Source of the DNA: Cryptomeria japonica
Lineage: Eukaryota; Streptophyta; Pinopsida; Cupressales; Cupressaceae
Assembly (NCBI RefSeq): GCF_030272615.1
Contig: NC_081410.1
Location: 253,875,533-253,939,532 of the forward strand
Direction: 5' to 3'
Length of the DNA: 64,000 nt
Positions 11,001 through 21,027 of this stretch are shown one piece after another (position 1 is the stretch's first letter; each line of letters opens with the position of its first letter). The position numbers were made by a program, and so were the translations under genes. The notes under the pieces are model-generated. The model was not told the origin of the DNA. It saw only the letters and a program-made list of their open reading frames with translations, and searched no databases.

Positions 11001-12112
11001 TGTGTTCATACACCCCACTTAGGAATAAAAGTCAAACTATTAAATAAATATAAGCTATAAATAAATAATCCAAATGGGGATTAAAATCAAATAAACCAAA
11101 AGCTAATAAAATAAATTAAAGAACCAAATAAATATAAGATATCAAATAAATATCAAACCATAGAAGGTCAAATAAATAATTAAATAATCAAATACTATTA
11201 AAGATTAAATCACAAATATTAAATAATTATTAAACAACAATAAGGCTTATCAAATAAATAATCATAAAATCAATAAATGTTAATTGTCAAATAAATATAA
11301 ATACTAAATAATTAAATATTCCAAACTTATAAATTAAATATATTAAAATTAACATTATGAAATATAAAACTACACATCAAGAGCCACATAATCATTCTAA
11401 CATAAACAAGTAAATCAACTGGCATAAACTGAACTCACAATACCAAAAGACCAAGCTTCCTAACTGACATGGCGAATTTTGCCAAGATGCTGACTTCTCA
11501 CGGTGAACAACTTAGACCTAGAGTATGTGAGGGGAGACTCATGCCATCTCTAAACCACATAAGCCATTAGAACTAAGACACGCTTAGACCTATGAAGCCA
11601 AGTGGAGTTGATGTCTGGTACCTGGAAAAACCTGTAACCACAAAATGACAATACAACATATGCATACATATATAAAACAAGCAAGTGATAGAGAATCGCG
11701 ACGACACATCCCGCTCGCAATGAGTGATGTGGAATCATCTCTATCATGAAGACAGTCAAACAATATTCAAACGCATCTAATCATATGTAAACATAAAGTA
11801 GGGTTAGCGTAATCATAATCATTATCAAAACCATGATAAATCTAATCTATCAATAATCAATCACATAGTGAGCATATAAAATCCATCGAGTACATATATC
11901 ATCAAATCACATGATCAATCATAACAGTACCAACATCCATATATATAATCAAAATAGCATATGTCCAATAGTGTCTAACATCAATCATAAGTCACTAAAG
12001 CACATGAGTAATCATCATCCAAATCATCAAAATATAGTCTAGATAAGTCTATCAAGCATAATATAAAACTCAAATCTAGTCAAAATAAGTCAAATCAAGG
12101 GTGGACACTACA
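8049..12112 (-). mobile_element. 4.06-kb non-coding insertion with TG...CA ends (solo LTR or LARD-like)
   Basis: Plus-strand ends are TGTAATTCCC and GGACACTACA, flanked by GTTAA (8044-8048) and ATTAA (12113-12117), a 5-bp TSD with one mismatch. Removing it restores the ORF3 frame (KVN then IPYFL). On the minus strand it starts TGTAGTGTCC, resembling the gypsy LTR starts TGTAGCGTCC and TGTAGTGTCA here, so minus orientation is favoured. I see no gag or pol motif and no internal pair of long direct repeats, so a very long solo LTR is the simplest reading. It contains a 21-bp tandem array (9982-10218), a TATATAAA at 10454-10461 and long AT-rich tracts. Short ORFs inside it are not supported. Confidence 0.65.
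9982..10218. repeat. Degenerate 21-bp tandem array (about 11 units)
   Basis: Successive units begin GCTTTTGCC, GCTTCTGCC, ACTTCTGTC, ACTTATGCA, GCATATGCA, GCTTATGTT, GCTTATGTA, GCTTATGTT, GCAAATGCA, GCAAATGCA, ACTTTTGCA and so on. Nearly all are spaced 21 bp apart and often end in ACAAC, ACAAT or AT. The period is regular although the units are diverged. Confidence 0.8.
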
Positions 12113-12117
12113 ATTAA

Positions 12118-13353
12118 CATACCCTATTTTCTGATTCTCTTGATGAATGACACTATAAAAGCCCACAGAGAGAACCCTAAGGGAGACACTGCTATGCACC
12201 AAGGTCTAATGGTTCTAATCTATGATCATATTAAAGCTAATCAAATCACCCACCCCCAGCTTTTTGTCTTTGTTTTGAGGAGGAAGGGTCAGACTCTGAA
12301 TTTTCTGTGGGTGAGGATTATGCCAGTGATTTGAAAAGTGAGACTAAGGAAAGCCTAGAGGACTCTAAGGTTGAATTGGGTAAGAAAAGAAAACAAGAGA
12401 GCAATAAGTCATCCTCTTCCAAGGGCAAGAAAAAAAGAAAAGAGAAGGTCTTCCAGATTCACTCTTCCTCCTCCTCGGAGGTCTCTGAGGACTTTGAAAA
12501 GGATGACTCTCCATCCCCTCAGAAGAAGAAACCTAAATCTTCTTTTTAGAAAAGGAAAAAGCAGAAAAGGCAGGGCAATTCAGAGTCGGAGATGGAGGAC
12601 AAAGAGCAGAGCAAGGACTCTGATGCGGACCAAAAAGTTGAGGAGGAGATTACGGGGGATGGTTTCAACTAGAGTGTTGGTGGTGATGCTGAATAGAATA
12701 TCGATGGAGAAGACCCCAAAACTGATCAGGCCAAGGTTGGTAAAAAAATCCTCCCTTCTAACCCTTCTATTGAGGGTTTGAAGGGGTTTGTGGACACCTA
12801 CAACTGGCTCAGAAACAGTCACAAGAAAGTTGTGGAGGAAAACAAGAACCTGAGTCATAGGATTCAAATTCTGGAGACTATTAGCATCGGTGAAGGTAAA
12901 TCCATGGCTGAGTATTTTGATGATTTGGGAAAGACTATTTCTAGAGCTGAATAGATTAGGGACACCTTCAATCTAAGGTTTGAGAAAGTGGAGAAGGCCC
13001 TAGAGGAAATAAAAAACAATGACACTGTTAGGGACCAAAGAATGGTGGATGCTGAAAATAGACTCAACAAAATCGATACCTATCTCAGAAGCATTGCTGA
13101 ACAAAGTTATAACATTTTGAAGGCCTCGACTGACAACACCAAAATCCTGATCAGTAAGCTAGAGAATGAGAAGGGATCCCTGGAGCGGGAACCTGACATG
13201 GAGGGTGTGGAAGGTGTGCAAGGACCAAGAACAAGGACCAAAGGCAAGAAGAGGGAGAAAAATCCAAACAAGGAAATTGAAGAGCTCAAAGTTGCTTCAG
13301 TGAATTATGACCTGTTGGTCATCAAGACTGTTGAACTTATTAAGTCTCTGTAA
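12118..13353 (+). pseudogene. LINE B ORF3, remaining N-terminal part and coiled-coil C-terminus
   Basis: After the insertion the ORF3 frame resumes with IPYFLILLMNDTIKAH and the conserved block GDTAMHQGLMVLIYDHIKA, as in LINE C. A frameshift near 12270-12310 leads into acidic and basic tracts (DSEFSVGEDYASDLKSE, KGKKKRKEKV). After stops near 12547, 12670 and 12693 comes the coiled-coil region (YNWLRNSHKKVVEENKNL, ILETISIGEGKSM, FEKVEKALEEIKNNDT), ending in PRTRTKGKKREK and TAA at 13351-13353. LINE C shares the ILETIxIGEG and PRTxTxGKxxEK blocks, showing real homology rather than compositional similarity. Confidence 0.75.
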
Positions 13354-13517
13354 GTGTTGCTAGCTGTCTAGGTCTTTATTTCTGGTTTTTTCTTCTTTGT
13401 TGTTCCTAGTTTTTTGTTGTCCATTCGAGTTTCTGGCTATCTTGCTAGTCTTTTGTATGTTATCTTTATGCTAGTCTAGTTGATCTTTGTTGAACTATCT
13501 TTTGATCTTTATGTAAA

Positions 13518-13539
13518 AGGTTTTGGGTCCTTAAAACCT
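13518..13539 (+). other. LINE B 3'-terminal hairpin
   Basis: AGGTTTT-GGGTCCTT-AAAACCT forms a perfect 7-bp stem with an 8-nt loop, followed by TATTTTTCTAATTAATCAG and the TSD. It is identical in stem to LINE C. Confidence 0.65.
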
Positions 13540-13557
13540 ATTTTTCTAATTAATCAG

Positions 13558-13570
13558 AACAATTCCTTTT
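13558..13570. repeat. Right target-site duplication of LINE B
   Basis: AACAATTCCTTTT, matching 7067-7079 with one mismatch. The Gag frame continues directly into CQFHRQ. Confidence 0.8.
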
Positions 13571-14818
13571 GCCAATTTCATCGTCAACTTGGTCATGATA
13601 ATGAGAAATTTTTTGCATTGAAGAATAAGGTTCAAGACTGGATTGATAATAATACTATCTATGTGGCAGGTGTGAATGATAAAGGGAATAAATCAATTGC
13701 TCCTTCTAATCAAAATCTTAAGATTTTCACTAATCCCTTGCCATCTCATACCTCTAACATTATTGAGATTGGGCCTAATTCTCTCACTTCTAAATAATTC
13801 ACCTCTATGGCTCCAAACTTGGTTAATATGGTAGAAACCCAAGATATGCCTAAGGATCCTTGTATTCCATTTTACCCTAGTGAGACCATTAGAGAACCTA
13901 ATGGCCCTTTATACATAGTTGCAAAGGTTAAGGATATCCCTTGTTGTGGTGCCCTGATTGATCCCTCTTGCATGGTTAATGTCATAACTGAAGAGTATCT
14001 TTTCACTTTACAATTTCATAAACCACTATATGATGCTTCTAATGTGGTAGTGAAGTTATTTGATGGCTTCTCTTGTCCTACCATTGGTTCTATCACTCTT
14101 CTTGTTGAAGTTAATGCTAAATCCATGGATGTTGACTTTGTTATTATACCTTCTTCTGAGAAATTCCATGTGAAGTTGGGCTATCCTGGCTATCTTCCAT
14201 GAAGGCTAGTGCTTCTCCAATCCACAAGTGTCTTAAATTTCCTCACAATGGAGAAATCATAACCATGAACCATATCTTATTTCATCCATCTGAAAGAAGC
14301 CCCGGTGTTCCTATTGATCTCTTTTGGCCTAAAATTTTTCAATCTCTTCATCAAGGAGTGATGCTCTTTTTCAATCTTATAAAAAATGGAAGAACGATAT
14401 GATTTTATTCTTAAGTCAACCTAGATCGCCAACACTTGGCATTCCTATTATTCTTCAAGATGAGGTTATTCCCCTCTCGGATAGAACTAATCTCCCTCCT
14501 AAGGAAAATTGTCCACCTACTCCTATGGATGTGACTTTACCTTCTCTTAAGGAGAACACCAATATTCTTCCTAAAGTTAGACCTATAACTCCTCCTCATG
14601 ATGGACTTAGTCTCCTTCCTACACCTAATATTCCTCATTTCTATGGTGTAGTTCCACCTCCTTCCTCTTATCGAGAGAAGAGGCCTGCTTCTTCTATTGT
14701 TCAACCAAAAAGACCTCAACCTAAACCTTCAACTTTCAAGGAGAGAAACATTCCTACTTTTCAAGTGTTCCTCCTCCTTCTCATCCTTCCACTAAGACTT
14801 CACAAAAAATTTGTGTGA
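13571..14818 (+). pseudogene. gag-pol: Gypsy-I gag C-terminus and aspartic protease
   Basis: The frame resumes with CQFHRQLGHDNEKFFALK, a block typical of plant gypsy Gag where a zinc knuckle may be replaced by CxxH-type sequence. The protease follows at 13900-14200: YIVAKVKDIPCCGALIDPS. The active site expected as D-S/T-G or D-G-G reads D-P-S, so catalysis is doubtful. The block after the protease (MKASASPIHKCLKFPHNGE, near 14199) is in another frame. The remaining open stretch to 14818 is Pro/Ser/Thr-rich and of low complexity. Stops and shifts occur near 13796, 14200 and 14400. No RT follows. Confidence 0.75.
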
Positions 14819-16033
14819 GAGAACTCCGAAGAAGATGTCATGTTTGACCTCGTTAAGCTATCCCTCAAAATAGTCAAACTCCTTAGACTCTGACAGTTGA
14901 CATGATTCCCTTTTCTCCTAATAAAGATGTTCAACCAACATCTCCAAATCATAAGTTGAATAAAACATGTGATTGTTTTACTCCTATTCATGCTCTTGCT
15001 CCTCTTTCTCTAAACTTTGATGAAGAAATGGGTGAAAATGTTATTCATAATGGAAATACAACTCCTAATGTTTTGATAGTGACTATGAATATGTTGATGT
15101 GGACAAGCATTTATCAGATGCGTTTTCACAAACCCTAATCCTAGCTCCTAGAATCAAACAAAGTGACTTACAACATTAGCATAGTCCTTGTTTGGATCTT
15201 GTGATAGCTCCATCTATTGTGCTCAATGTTGCTCCTCTGGCATGTTTCTCTCCTTCCCGAAATAGTGATCAGCAAGACTAGCAATATTAGAACTAAAGAT
15301 CTCTCTCTCTCTCTCCTTTCTTTCTCTTTGTGACCATTCTTCTATGTGTATCCATGTTCTTCTATTGTTCCCTTGATGTCTACTTGGGGAAGATGAAAAG
15401 CATTGAGATCTTTTCCTGGTCTCTTTCATGTTGACTCAAAAGACATCCTCTCTTTCCTTTCTTCTATGGTACTGACCTTCTTTGGGGAATGAATATTATT
15501 ATATGCATATACATACATGAAATACATGAGATATCATACAACATATTGAACCTAAGGAAAGTGACACTACCTCATGTTTTGTGTTCATTATCCTTGGGTT
15601 TATAACTCGATTGGGGATAAATCCTTGTGATAACATGATCCCTCTCTTCTCTCTCTCTTGGGTGTATCCTACCTTAAAGCAATCACTTCCGATAAGGCAT
15701 GTGTGGTCGCTTTAACATGGGGGCATACACTATGCTCATACTTTCCTTCTTGTGATACTTAGAATTACTTAGTGAAATTTGTTTTTCTTTGTAATATTTT
15801 GTATCCTTTCTTTCATGACTCATAGTGAAGGGAACTTTGCTACTTGCAGTCATGGTTTTTTCCTTCTCAATCATCCCTTTTAATTTTTCAATTGAAATCG
15901 TAAGATCCTAAGTCCACTGGGGGCTTGGCACATCTTGCCTCCTTGACATGGTAAAAGTCTTTCAATCTTGTTTCCTTGTACTTTATTGGTAGTATTGGCA
16001 CACGCTTATGCTCCTGCTAAAGTAGGGGATAAA
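14819..16033 (+). other. Gypsy-I non-coding region before the 3' LTR
   Basis: No RT, RNase H or integrase motif is seen in any frame, and ORFs are short. A CT-rich microsatellite lies at about 15298-15330. The polypurine tract candidate AAAGTAGGGGATAAA lies immediately before the LTR (about 16019-16033). This is where pol would be in an autonomous element. Confidence 0.6.
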
Positions 16034-17288
16034 TGTAGTGTCATAAAATTGTGACCCTATCAATTTTTGACTACATTAGGGTCCTCATGCATGCAAACTT
16101 GAATCCTCTAGCTTGATCAGAGATCGAAGATTGATCGACTTGTAGAAAAATATTCTTCCTTGGCCTCTACATCACCAAGTCCACACTCTTCCTTTGAGAA
16201 AGGGATAGGACAGGGGTGTGGCACCACTGTACCCCCTTGGATAGGGGCATGGCACTACTATCCCCCGTTGGATAGGGACATGGCACCATTTTCCTCCCAA
16301 GAGAGGGGTGTGGTACCCCTATCCCTGCCCTATTTTGGGGCAGAACCCTTCCTAGGGTTGCATTGTTGGTTGTGCCTTGATGAAAAACTCCCCCGATGTT
16401 GGCCCATGACGAAATTCAAATCCACCAAGATGTATTTAAGGGGGAATTCACTCTCTCATTTGTATAAGTTCAATAGGTGGAAGTTGGACAAGACTGGAGT
16501 ATGTACAAGCAATCAAGCATTCAAGCATTCTTTTCCAACATTGAGCATTCTCAAGTCTCCCTTCAAGGCTAGGTGGTGCATTCAAGTCAAGGATTCAACC
16601 ATTGAAGAGGAGATTGATTTCAACATTCAATTCCACACAAGCACTTATATCAACATTGCTACTACAACCTCCCTTGAGGTGATTTACAATTAATTCTTTC
16701 ATTTACATCTACGTGCAAGTACTTTCTTTCATTACTTGGTTAATTCAAAAAGTGGGGTTTGACCTAAAGGCAAACCCCCAATCCCAACCCATTTTCCTCT
16801 CTTTTCTGCATGTAGGTTGTAGGTGCAAAGATGTACTTTCAGATTTGTGCTTCATTCCAGAGGCGGAAGAACCCTTTTCATTTTGCGGATTTTTTGGAGG
16901 ATCATGTACATTCCCACCATAGTCCGGGCAACTTTTTCTCAAATTCACAGAGCGACTTTGTCTTGGCATATTACTGCCAGATCCAAGTGCACATCTTCAT
17001 CCTATATTCTGATCTCAATTTATAATCAAGTATTTTTCACTTTTGCACTACATAATTCAATCAATTTCCTTTCTAAATCAAACAAGAAAGAGGGGATCAA
17101 CTTAGCATTCCCAATTCATTCAGAATTCAATCTACCATCTTTGTGTGGAGAGATTGAATCTAGTGAATTATCCTCTTCTCTTTCTAATATAATGGTGAAA
17201 AGTTCTAGAATGGTAATCGATAGCAAAACTCTCATCTCTCTTCGAAGGAAAGGGAAGTTTCCTTCTTGATTTATCATTCACCATTACA
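16034..17288 (+). repeat. Gypsy-I 3' LTR (1,255 bp)
   Basis: Starts TGTAGTGTCATAAAATTG after a purine tract and ends CCATTACA. The end matches the partial 5' LTR at 3899-4202. Its start, length and internal landmarks match the inverted solo LTR at 18978-20233 (1,256 bp), though the two are diverged. It contains a GC-rich array of about four 35-bp units at 16200-16340 and a hairpin at 16754-16778. The 177-codon opening at 16160-16693 simply reads through the array. Confidence 0.85.
16754..16778 (+). promoter_or_regulatory. Conserved LTR hairpin (Gypsy-I)
   Basis: GGGGTTTG-ACCTAAAGG-CAAACCCC forms an 8-bp perfect stem. The solo LTR (19511-19535) and the Gypsy-II LTR (57841-57862) carry the same structure at the equivalent place. 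Its role, for example in RNA 3'-end formation or packaging, is inference. Confidence 0.5.
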
Positions 17289-17682
17289 AACACATTCTTA
17301 TGTTTCATGTGTTATGATGTATGCATGTTATTGTTAGTTTATTTAGTTAGGATTTATACCTATATATGTTCTATTTCTATGCATGATATCTATATTTTAT
17401 TGTGTTAATTCATTTATTATTTAAAGTCATTTAGCATGTTCTTTTTTTTATTTAAGGTAAAGCATGTATCTCATAGCATTCATCTATCACATTAAATTAG
17501 ATCATCATAGTAGTTAACTAAGTATTTATATAAAATATGTAAAATGAAATCATGATGGCATCTAATCTAATCATATATCATATAAGCATCCATAACATAC
17601 ATGAAATCAAATGCATACATCCATAGAGACATAAGTGATGGTTGAATCAAGATCTCATATATATATATCAGTGTATCTCTTT
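17289..17682. other. AT-rich spacer between Gypsy-I and Copia-1
   Basis: About 390 bp of AT-rich sequence with no gene and no element signature that I recognise. It is presumably older DNA into which both elements inserted. Confidence 0.5.
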
Positions 17683-18972
17683 TGAACACAAGATGCCACT
17701 GAGGGGGGGGGGGTCCAACTTGGTGTCGTATAATGAAATACAATTTAAATAAAATTATAGCACCTAATTGCAAATGAGTTCTACAACACCTGATCAATGG
17801 CTTTCTGTCGGTTAACAACCTCCTCTTCTTCACTGGTTCTCACACTGTCGGTTATCAAATTACTCTCTCTAATTACTCACCAGTTACTCCTAGCCTCTCT
17901 TCTTACTTCCTAAGTCTCACACCACACTATGTCACTCTTGGATGCCTTCTTGATCAATCACACCTCACCAGTTAGCTTAACTATTAGACTTGTAATAGTT
18001 TAACAGTTACTCTATCTCTACCAGTTAGACCCTCTTATTGGTTTGCCTGCTAACTCACTATGTAACTTTCTCAGAACAAACTCTAAGGAAGATGATCTTT
18101 CTCCTTGCTCAGATTCTCTTCTTTCTCACTCTTCCCATCAAGCATCAACTAATTTTAGCCTCGAGCTCACATATTTATCTTCTAGGGTTCCCACCAAAAC
18201 AACATTCAAATAGTGTTGTTTTAGGATTTTCCTTCACCAACTCAATTCATATTAGATTTGATCCGATCTTCTTTTCTAGAGAGATGATCTGCATGTCATT
18301 GATTAGCACCACCAACACCTTGCATTCCAATGTGTGTTTTCTAAATCTAGAGGTTTGCACCATTCTTTTATGTGTTTCTCTATCACATGCCATTGATGGC
18401 TTGATTATTTCCTTTAGCAACCAAGTACTAAGATCAAATCTTCTTGCAGAATATGTTCAATTGATTGCCAACTTGTCTTCCTCGATCCACAATCTTCTAC
18501 CATCCTCCCATGACTTGTAGGATCTTCATAAAAGTTGACCTGCTTGTTGACTGTTACTTCGATGAACACTTCACTGATCTATGCATGATCACCACATGGC
18601 CTCCAACTATCATCTTTGTTGGCATCCACCTCTTCTTGGTTTTCTATATCGGTTTGACATTATTTGTTGACCAAGTTTGACTACCGGTTCAACTCACCTT
18701 ACTGGTATAACCTAACTCCATCGGTGGGCCTTCATACCTCTTCTCTATTAGTGGATCAACTTGGTCTTCCATCAAACATGTTAGTCCTATTACTCATTCC
18801 ATTTACTAGTAGCATTAATCTTCTCTGAGTATACCAGTTTACATCCTTCAGTTCTTCTCTTGCTTGCTTGCTTTATCTTTCTGGTGGTCCTGCTTTACTG
18901 ATAGATGATTCATTTCACATGTACCGATAACTTACCTTCAATATGCTTTCATACATATGGATTGACATCATC

Positions 18973-18977
18973 ATGTC
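18973..18977. repeat. Left TSD (ATGTC) of the gypsy solo LTR
   Basis: Identical to 20234-20238. Removing the LTR and one copy joins the two halves of the Copia-1 LTR. Confidence 0.85.
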
Positions 18978-19510
18978 TGTAAAGCGGAAAAAATCGCGAT
19001 CGAACCCTAGTTGCTCTCCCCTCTTCCAACTCCAAGGAGAGAGAAGGGAGGTTCGCTAGGATTCGATGGTTTTCACTTAGGGGGGAGACTTTACATTCAA
19101 AAGAGGGGTTGAAACCCACAAGATCCAATCCCACGCAATGCAAGATTGGATGCTAAATGAGTTTCAAGGGTTAAGACAGCAAGGCTACCCTCTTTTGTAA
19201 AGAATGTGCATAGAAGAATTGAGCTAGGAATGCATAAAAAAGTGACAAAGATTCACTTATAAACTGAGATAGGAATACAGTATGAAGCTGCGGACCTGGA
19301 ATTAGCAGTAAAATGTCGATACGGCGCTGTCCTGCAAATTTGAGCAAAAGTTATCGGGACAATGGCGCCCGGCGCCACGGTCCTCCGAAAAATCCGCGAA
19401 ACGAAGGGGGATCTGTTCGTCTCTGCACAAGAATTCCAGATCTTCAATCTCAGCCGCGTACCTGCAACCTACACACAGAAAACCGAAGACGATTGGGGGG
19501 TTAGGGATTA

Positions 19511-19535
19511 GGGGTTTGCCTTTAGGTCAAACCCC
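19511..19535 (-). promoter_or_regulatory. Conserved LTR hairpin (solo LTR)
   Basis: GGGGTTTG-CCTTTAGGT-CAAACCCC, the reverse-complement counterpart of 16754-16778, in an otherwise diverged LTR. Confidence 0.5.
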
Positions 19536-19974
19536 GGTTTTGGAATTAACCAAGAAATGAGCAAGAGCTGTAAATGTAAATGACTGTAAAACAAGTACTA
19601 ATACCTTGTTCTAAGGATGTTTGTATCCTTATGTGCGAAGGTTTAGATTTTGTATGTTGTATGTTGTAATAGTATGTAGTAAGTGATCTCCTCTTCAATG
19701 GTTAAATCCTTGTCTTGAATGCAACACTTAGCCTTGAATGGAGACTTAGAAGGAATGCTTGAATGCTTGAATGCTTGAGTATAGTTTCCACGCCTTTTTC
19801 ATCATGTATGTGTTATCTCCAAAATGAGAGAGAAATATGTAGTTTATATACTTGTCAATTAGGGCTGATAGACTGATTTTCCCGACCTTAGGCCGACTAG
19901 GAAAGTTAATTTCCAAATTGCAAACAAAAAGACCCAAGACCCCTTAGGAGACCGGGCCCAAAATAGGACCCAGG

Positions 19975-20070
19975 GACCAGGGCGCTGGGCGCCATGGTCC
20001 TGGGGACTAGGGCACTGGGCGCCCTGGTCCTGAGGGACCAGGGCACTGGGCGCGCTAGTCCCACCTCCCG
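19975..20070. repeat. Palindromic GC-rich minisatellite in the solo LTR
   Basis: Three units of about 33 bp, each with the internal dyad GGGCGCTGGGCGCC or a variant and bounded by GGGACCAGGG and GGTCCTG. Similar arrays occupy the Gypsy-I LTR (16200-16340) and the Gypsy-II LTR (57618-57715). Confidence 0.7.
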
Positions 20071-20332
20071 AGACATCAGGGTGCAAGGAGGTTCAGGCCA
20101 GGGTACTTGAAAAATGCAGTTTTTGGTGTCGTGAGCAAGCTTCGGGGTCTCCATTCAAGTTGCGTGTTGCGTCGCCATCGTGAAGACCGAAATGCAGTCG
20201 AAATTGCAAGTGTCACAATTTTAGGACGCTACAATGTCTTACTTCTCCTATACCGGTCACCACTTCTTACTCATTGGTGACTATGCCAAACCAGTTGACA
20301 TCAATGACAACTTAATGCCAATAATGCCAACA

Positions 20333-20596
20333 ATATCCCCCTTTGGCATTGATGTCAACTTACTACAAGACTTCACACTGGTAGATTTATCCCCCTTTGA
20401 AACAATGACAAAGGGTCAGGGTAATTTATACTCCCCCTTTGATTCATACCTATTTACCCCTTAGTCAAACCTTCTCTTAGAGATTACAATCGATACTGAG
20501 ACATACAACCTTGAACTTTCCCTATGATCAACATGTGGTTCAAGAGTTATAGATCCTACTATGAACTCCCCCTAAACCATATAACTCCTTACTAAC
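20333..20596 (-). other. Copia-1 region between pol and 3' LTR
   Basis: Non-coding on both strands. It contains three copies of a purine tract of the form TCAAAGGGGGA or CCAAAGGGGGA on the minus strand, near 20336, 20390 and 20431. The first adjoins the LTR and is the likely polypurine tract; the others look like duplicates. Confidence 0.6.
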
Positions 20597-21022
20597 TTAA
20601 GTGCATAAGGTAGGTGACATGACTCCCTACTTGTGTCTTAAGTACTGAAAAGTGCTTACTGGCAATGGTTTGGTGAAAATGTCTGCCACTTGTTCTCATG
20701 TAGGGACATAGTCCATCTTTACTTCTTGTCCTTCAATGTTCTCTCTGAGAAAATGATACTTGATGGATATATTCTTTGTCCTTGAATGCATCACCATATT
20801 CTTTGATATGTTGATGCCACTTGAATTATCACACTAGATGGGAATAGGATTAGATATGTCCACCTGTATGTATTCTGCTTCAACAGTTGATAGGGAGACT
20901 AAATCCTTCTTCTTTCTATGCCATGAGACCAACTGGTTACCTAGGAAGAATGCACCACCACTTGTGCTCTTCGGTCATCAATCCAACCTACCCAATCAAC
21001 ATTAGTATATGATTCCAAGAGG
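20597..21022 (-). pseudogene. pol: Copia-1 RNase H (C-terminal end of pol)
   Basis: Minus-strand reading gives fragments of the copia RNase H in several frames: YTNVDWVGWIDDRRA (equivalent to YxDADWAGxxDDRRS), LVSWHxKK-like sequence, a tract around STVEAEY, NISKNMVMHSRTKNISIKY, HFLRENIEGQ, and the end EQVADIFTKPLPVSTFQYL then SPTLCT and TAA at 20597. Frameshifts and stops separate these blocks. The upstream part lies beyond Gypsy-III. This domain ends the copia polyprotein and removes RNA during cDNA synthesis. Confidence 0.8.
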
Positions 21023-21027
21023 AATTC

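Larger units (their letters stand above)
7080..13557 (+). mobile_element. LINE B: 5'-truncated LINE with RNase H remnant and ORF3
   Basis: A LINE truncated within RNase H, followed by ORF3 and a 3' hairpin, flanked by 13-bp TSDs. ORF3 is itself split by a 4.06-kb insertion (8049-12112). Without that insertion LINE B is about 2.4 kb. The 5' truncation with TSD is the normal signature of target-primed reverse transcription. Confidence 0.85.
3899..17288 (+). mobile_element. Gypsy-I: Ty3/gypsy element with Gag and protease only
   Basis: The order is partial 5' LTR (3899-4202), primer-binding-site-like sequence, leader, gag, protease, long non-coding 3' region and intact 3' LTR (16034-17288). No reverse transcriptase, RNase H or integrase motif is visible between protease and 3' LTR, so it is a non-autonomous derivative or has lost pol by deletion. 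It is split at 7079/13558 by LINE B, and the Gag reading frame resumes on the far side. The beginning of its 5' LTR lies upstream of LINE A, outside the window. Confidence 0.8.
18978..20233 (-). mobile_element. Gypsy solo LTR (1,256 bp) with perfect 5-bp TSD
   Basis: Minus-strand start TGTAGCGTCCTAAAATTGTG, end ...CGCTTTACA. It is flanked by ATGTC at 18973-18977 and 20234-20238. No internal sequence follows, so it is a solo LTR, normally left by recombination between two LTRs. It is related to the Gypsy-I LTR in length, ends, hairpin (19511-19535) and GC-rich array (19975-20070). Confidence 0.9.
17683..20332 (-). repeat. Copia-1 3' LTR, split by a gypsy solo LTR
   Basis: On the minus strand it starts TGTTGGCATTATTGGCATTA at 20332 after the purine tract AAAGGGGGATAT and ends ...TGTGTTCA at 17683. 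The part 17714-18972 matches the 5' LTR at 53711-54789 plus the adjoining distal segment. Relative to the 5' LTR it lacks about 290 bp near 17703-17713, where an 11-G run now lies. The solo LTR 18978-20233 interrupts it. The 160-codon opening at 18038-18520 has a shortened counterpart in the other LTR and is not a gene. Confidence 0.85.

Noticed and set aside
16160-16693. 177-codon plus-strand ORF
   Set aside because: It lies wholly within the Gypsy-I 3' LTR and reads through a GC-rich minisatellite; no domain and no counterpart in the related solo LTR.
18038-18520. 160-codon plus-strand ORF, partly repeated at 54089-54421
   Set aside because: Both are Copia-1 LTR sequence on the antisense strand. 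Similarity comes from LTR duplication, and the openings differ in length.
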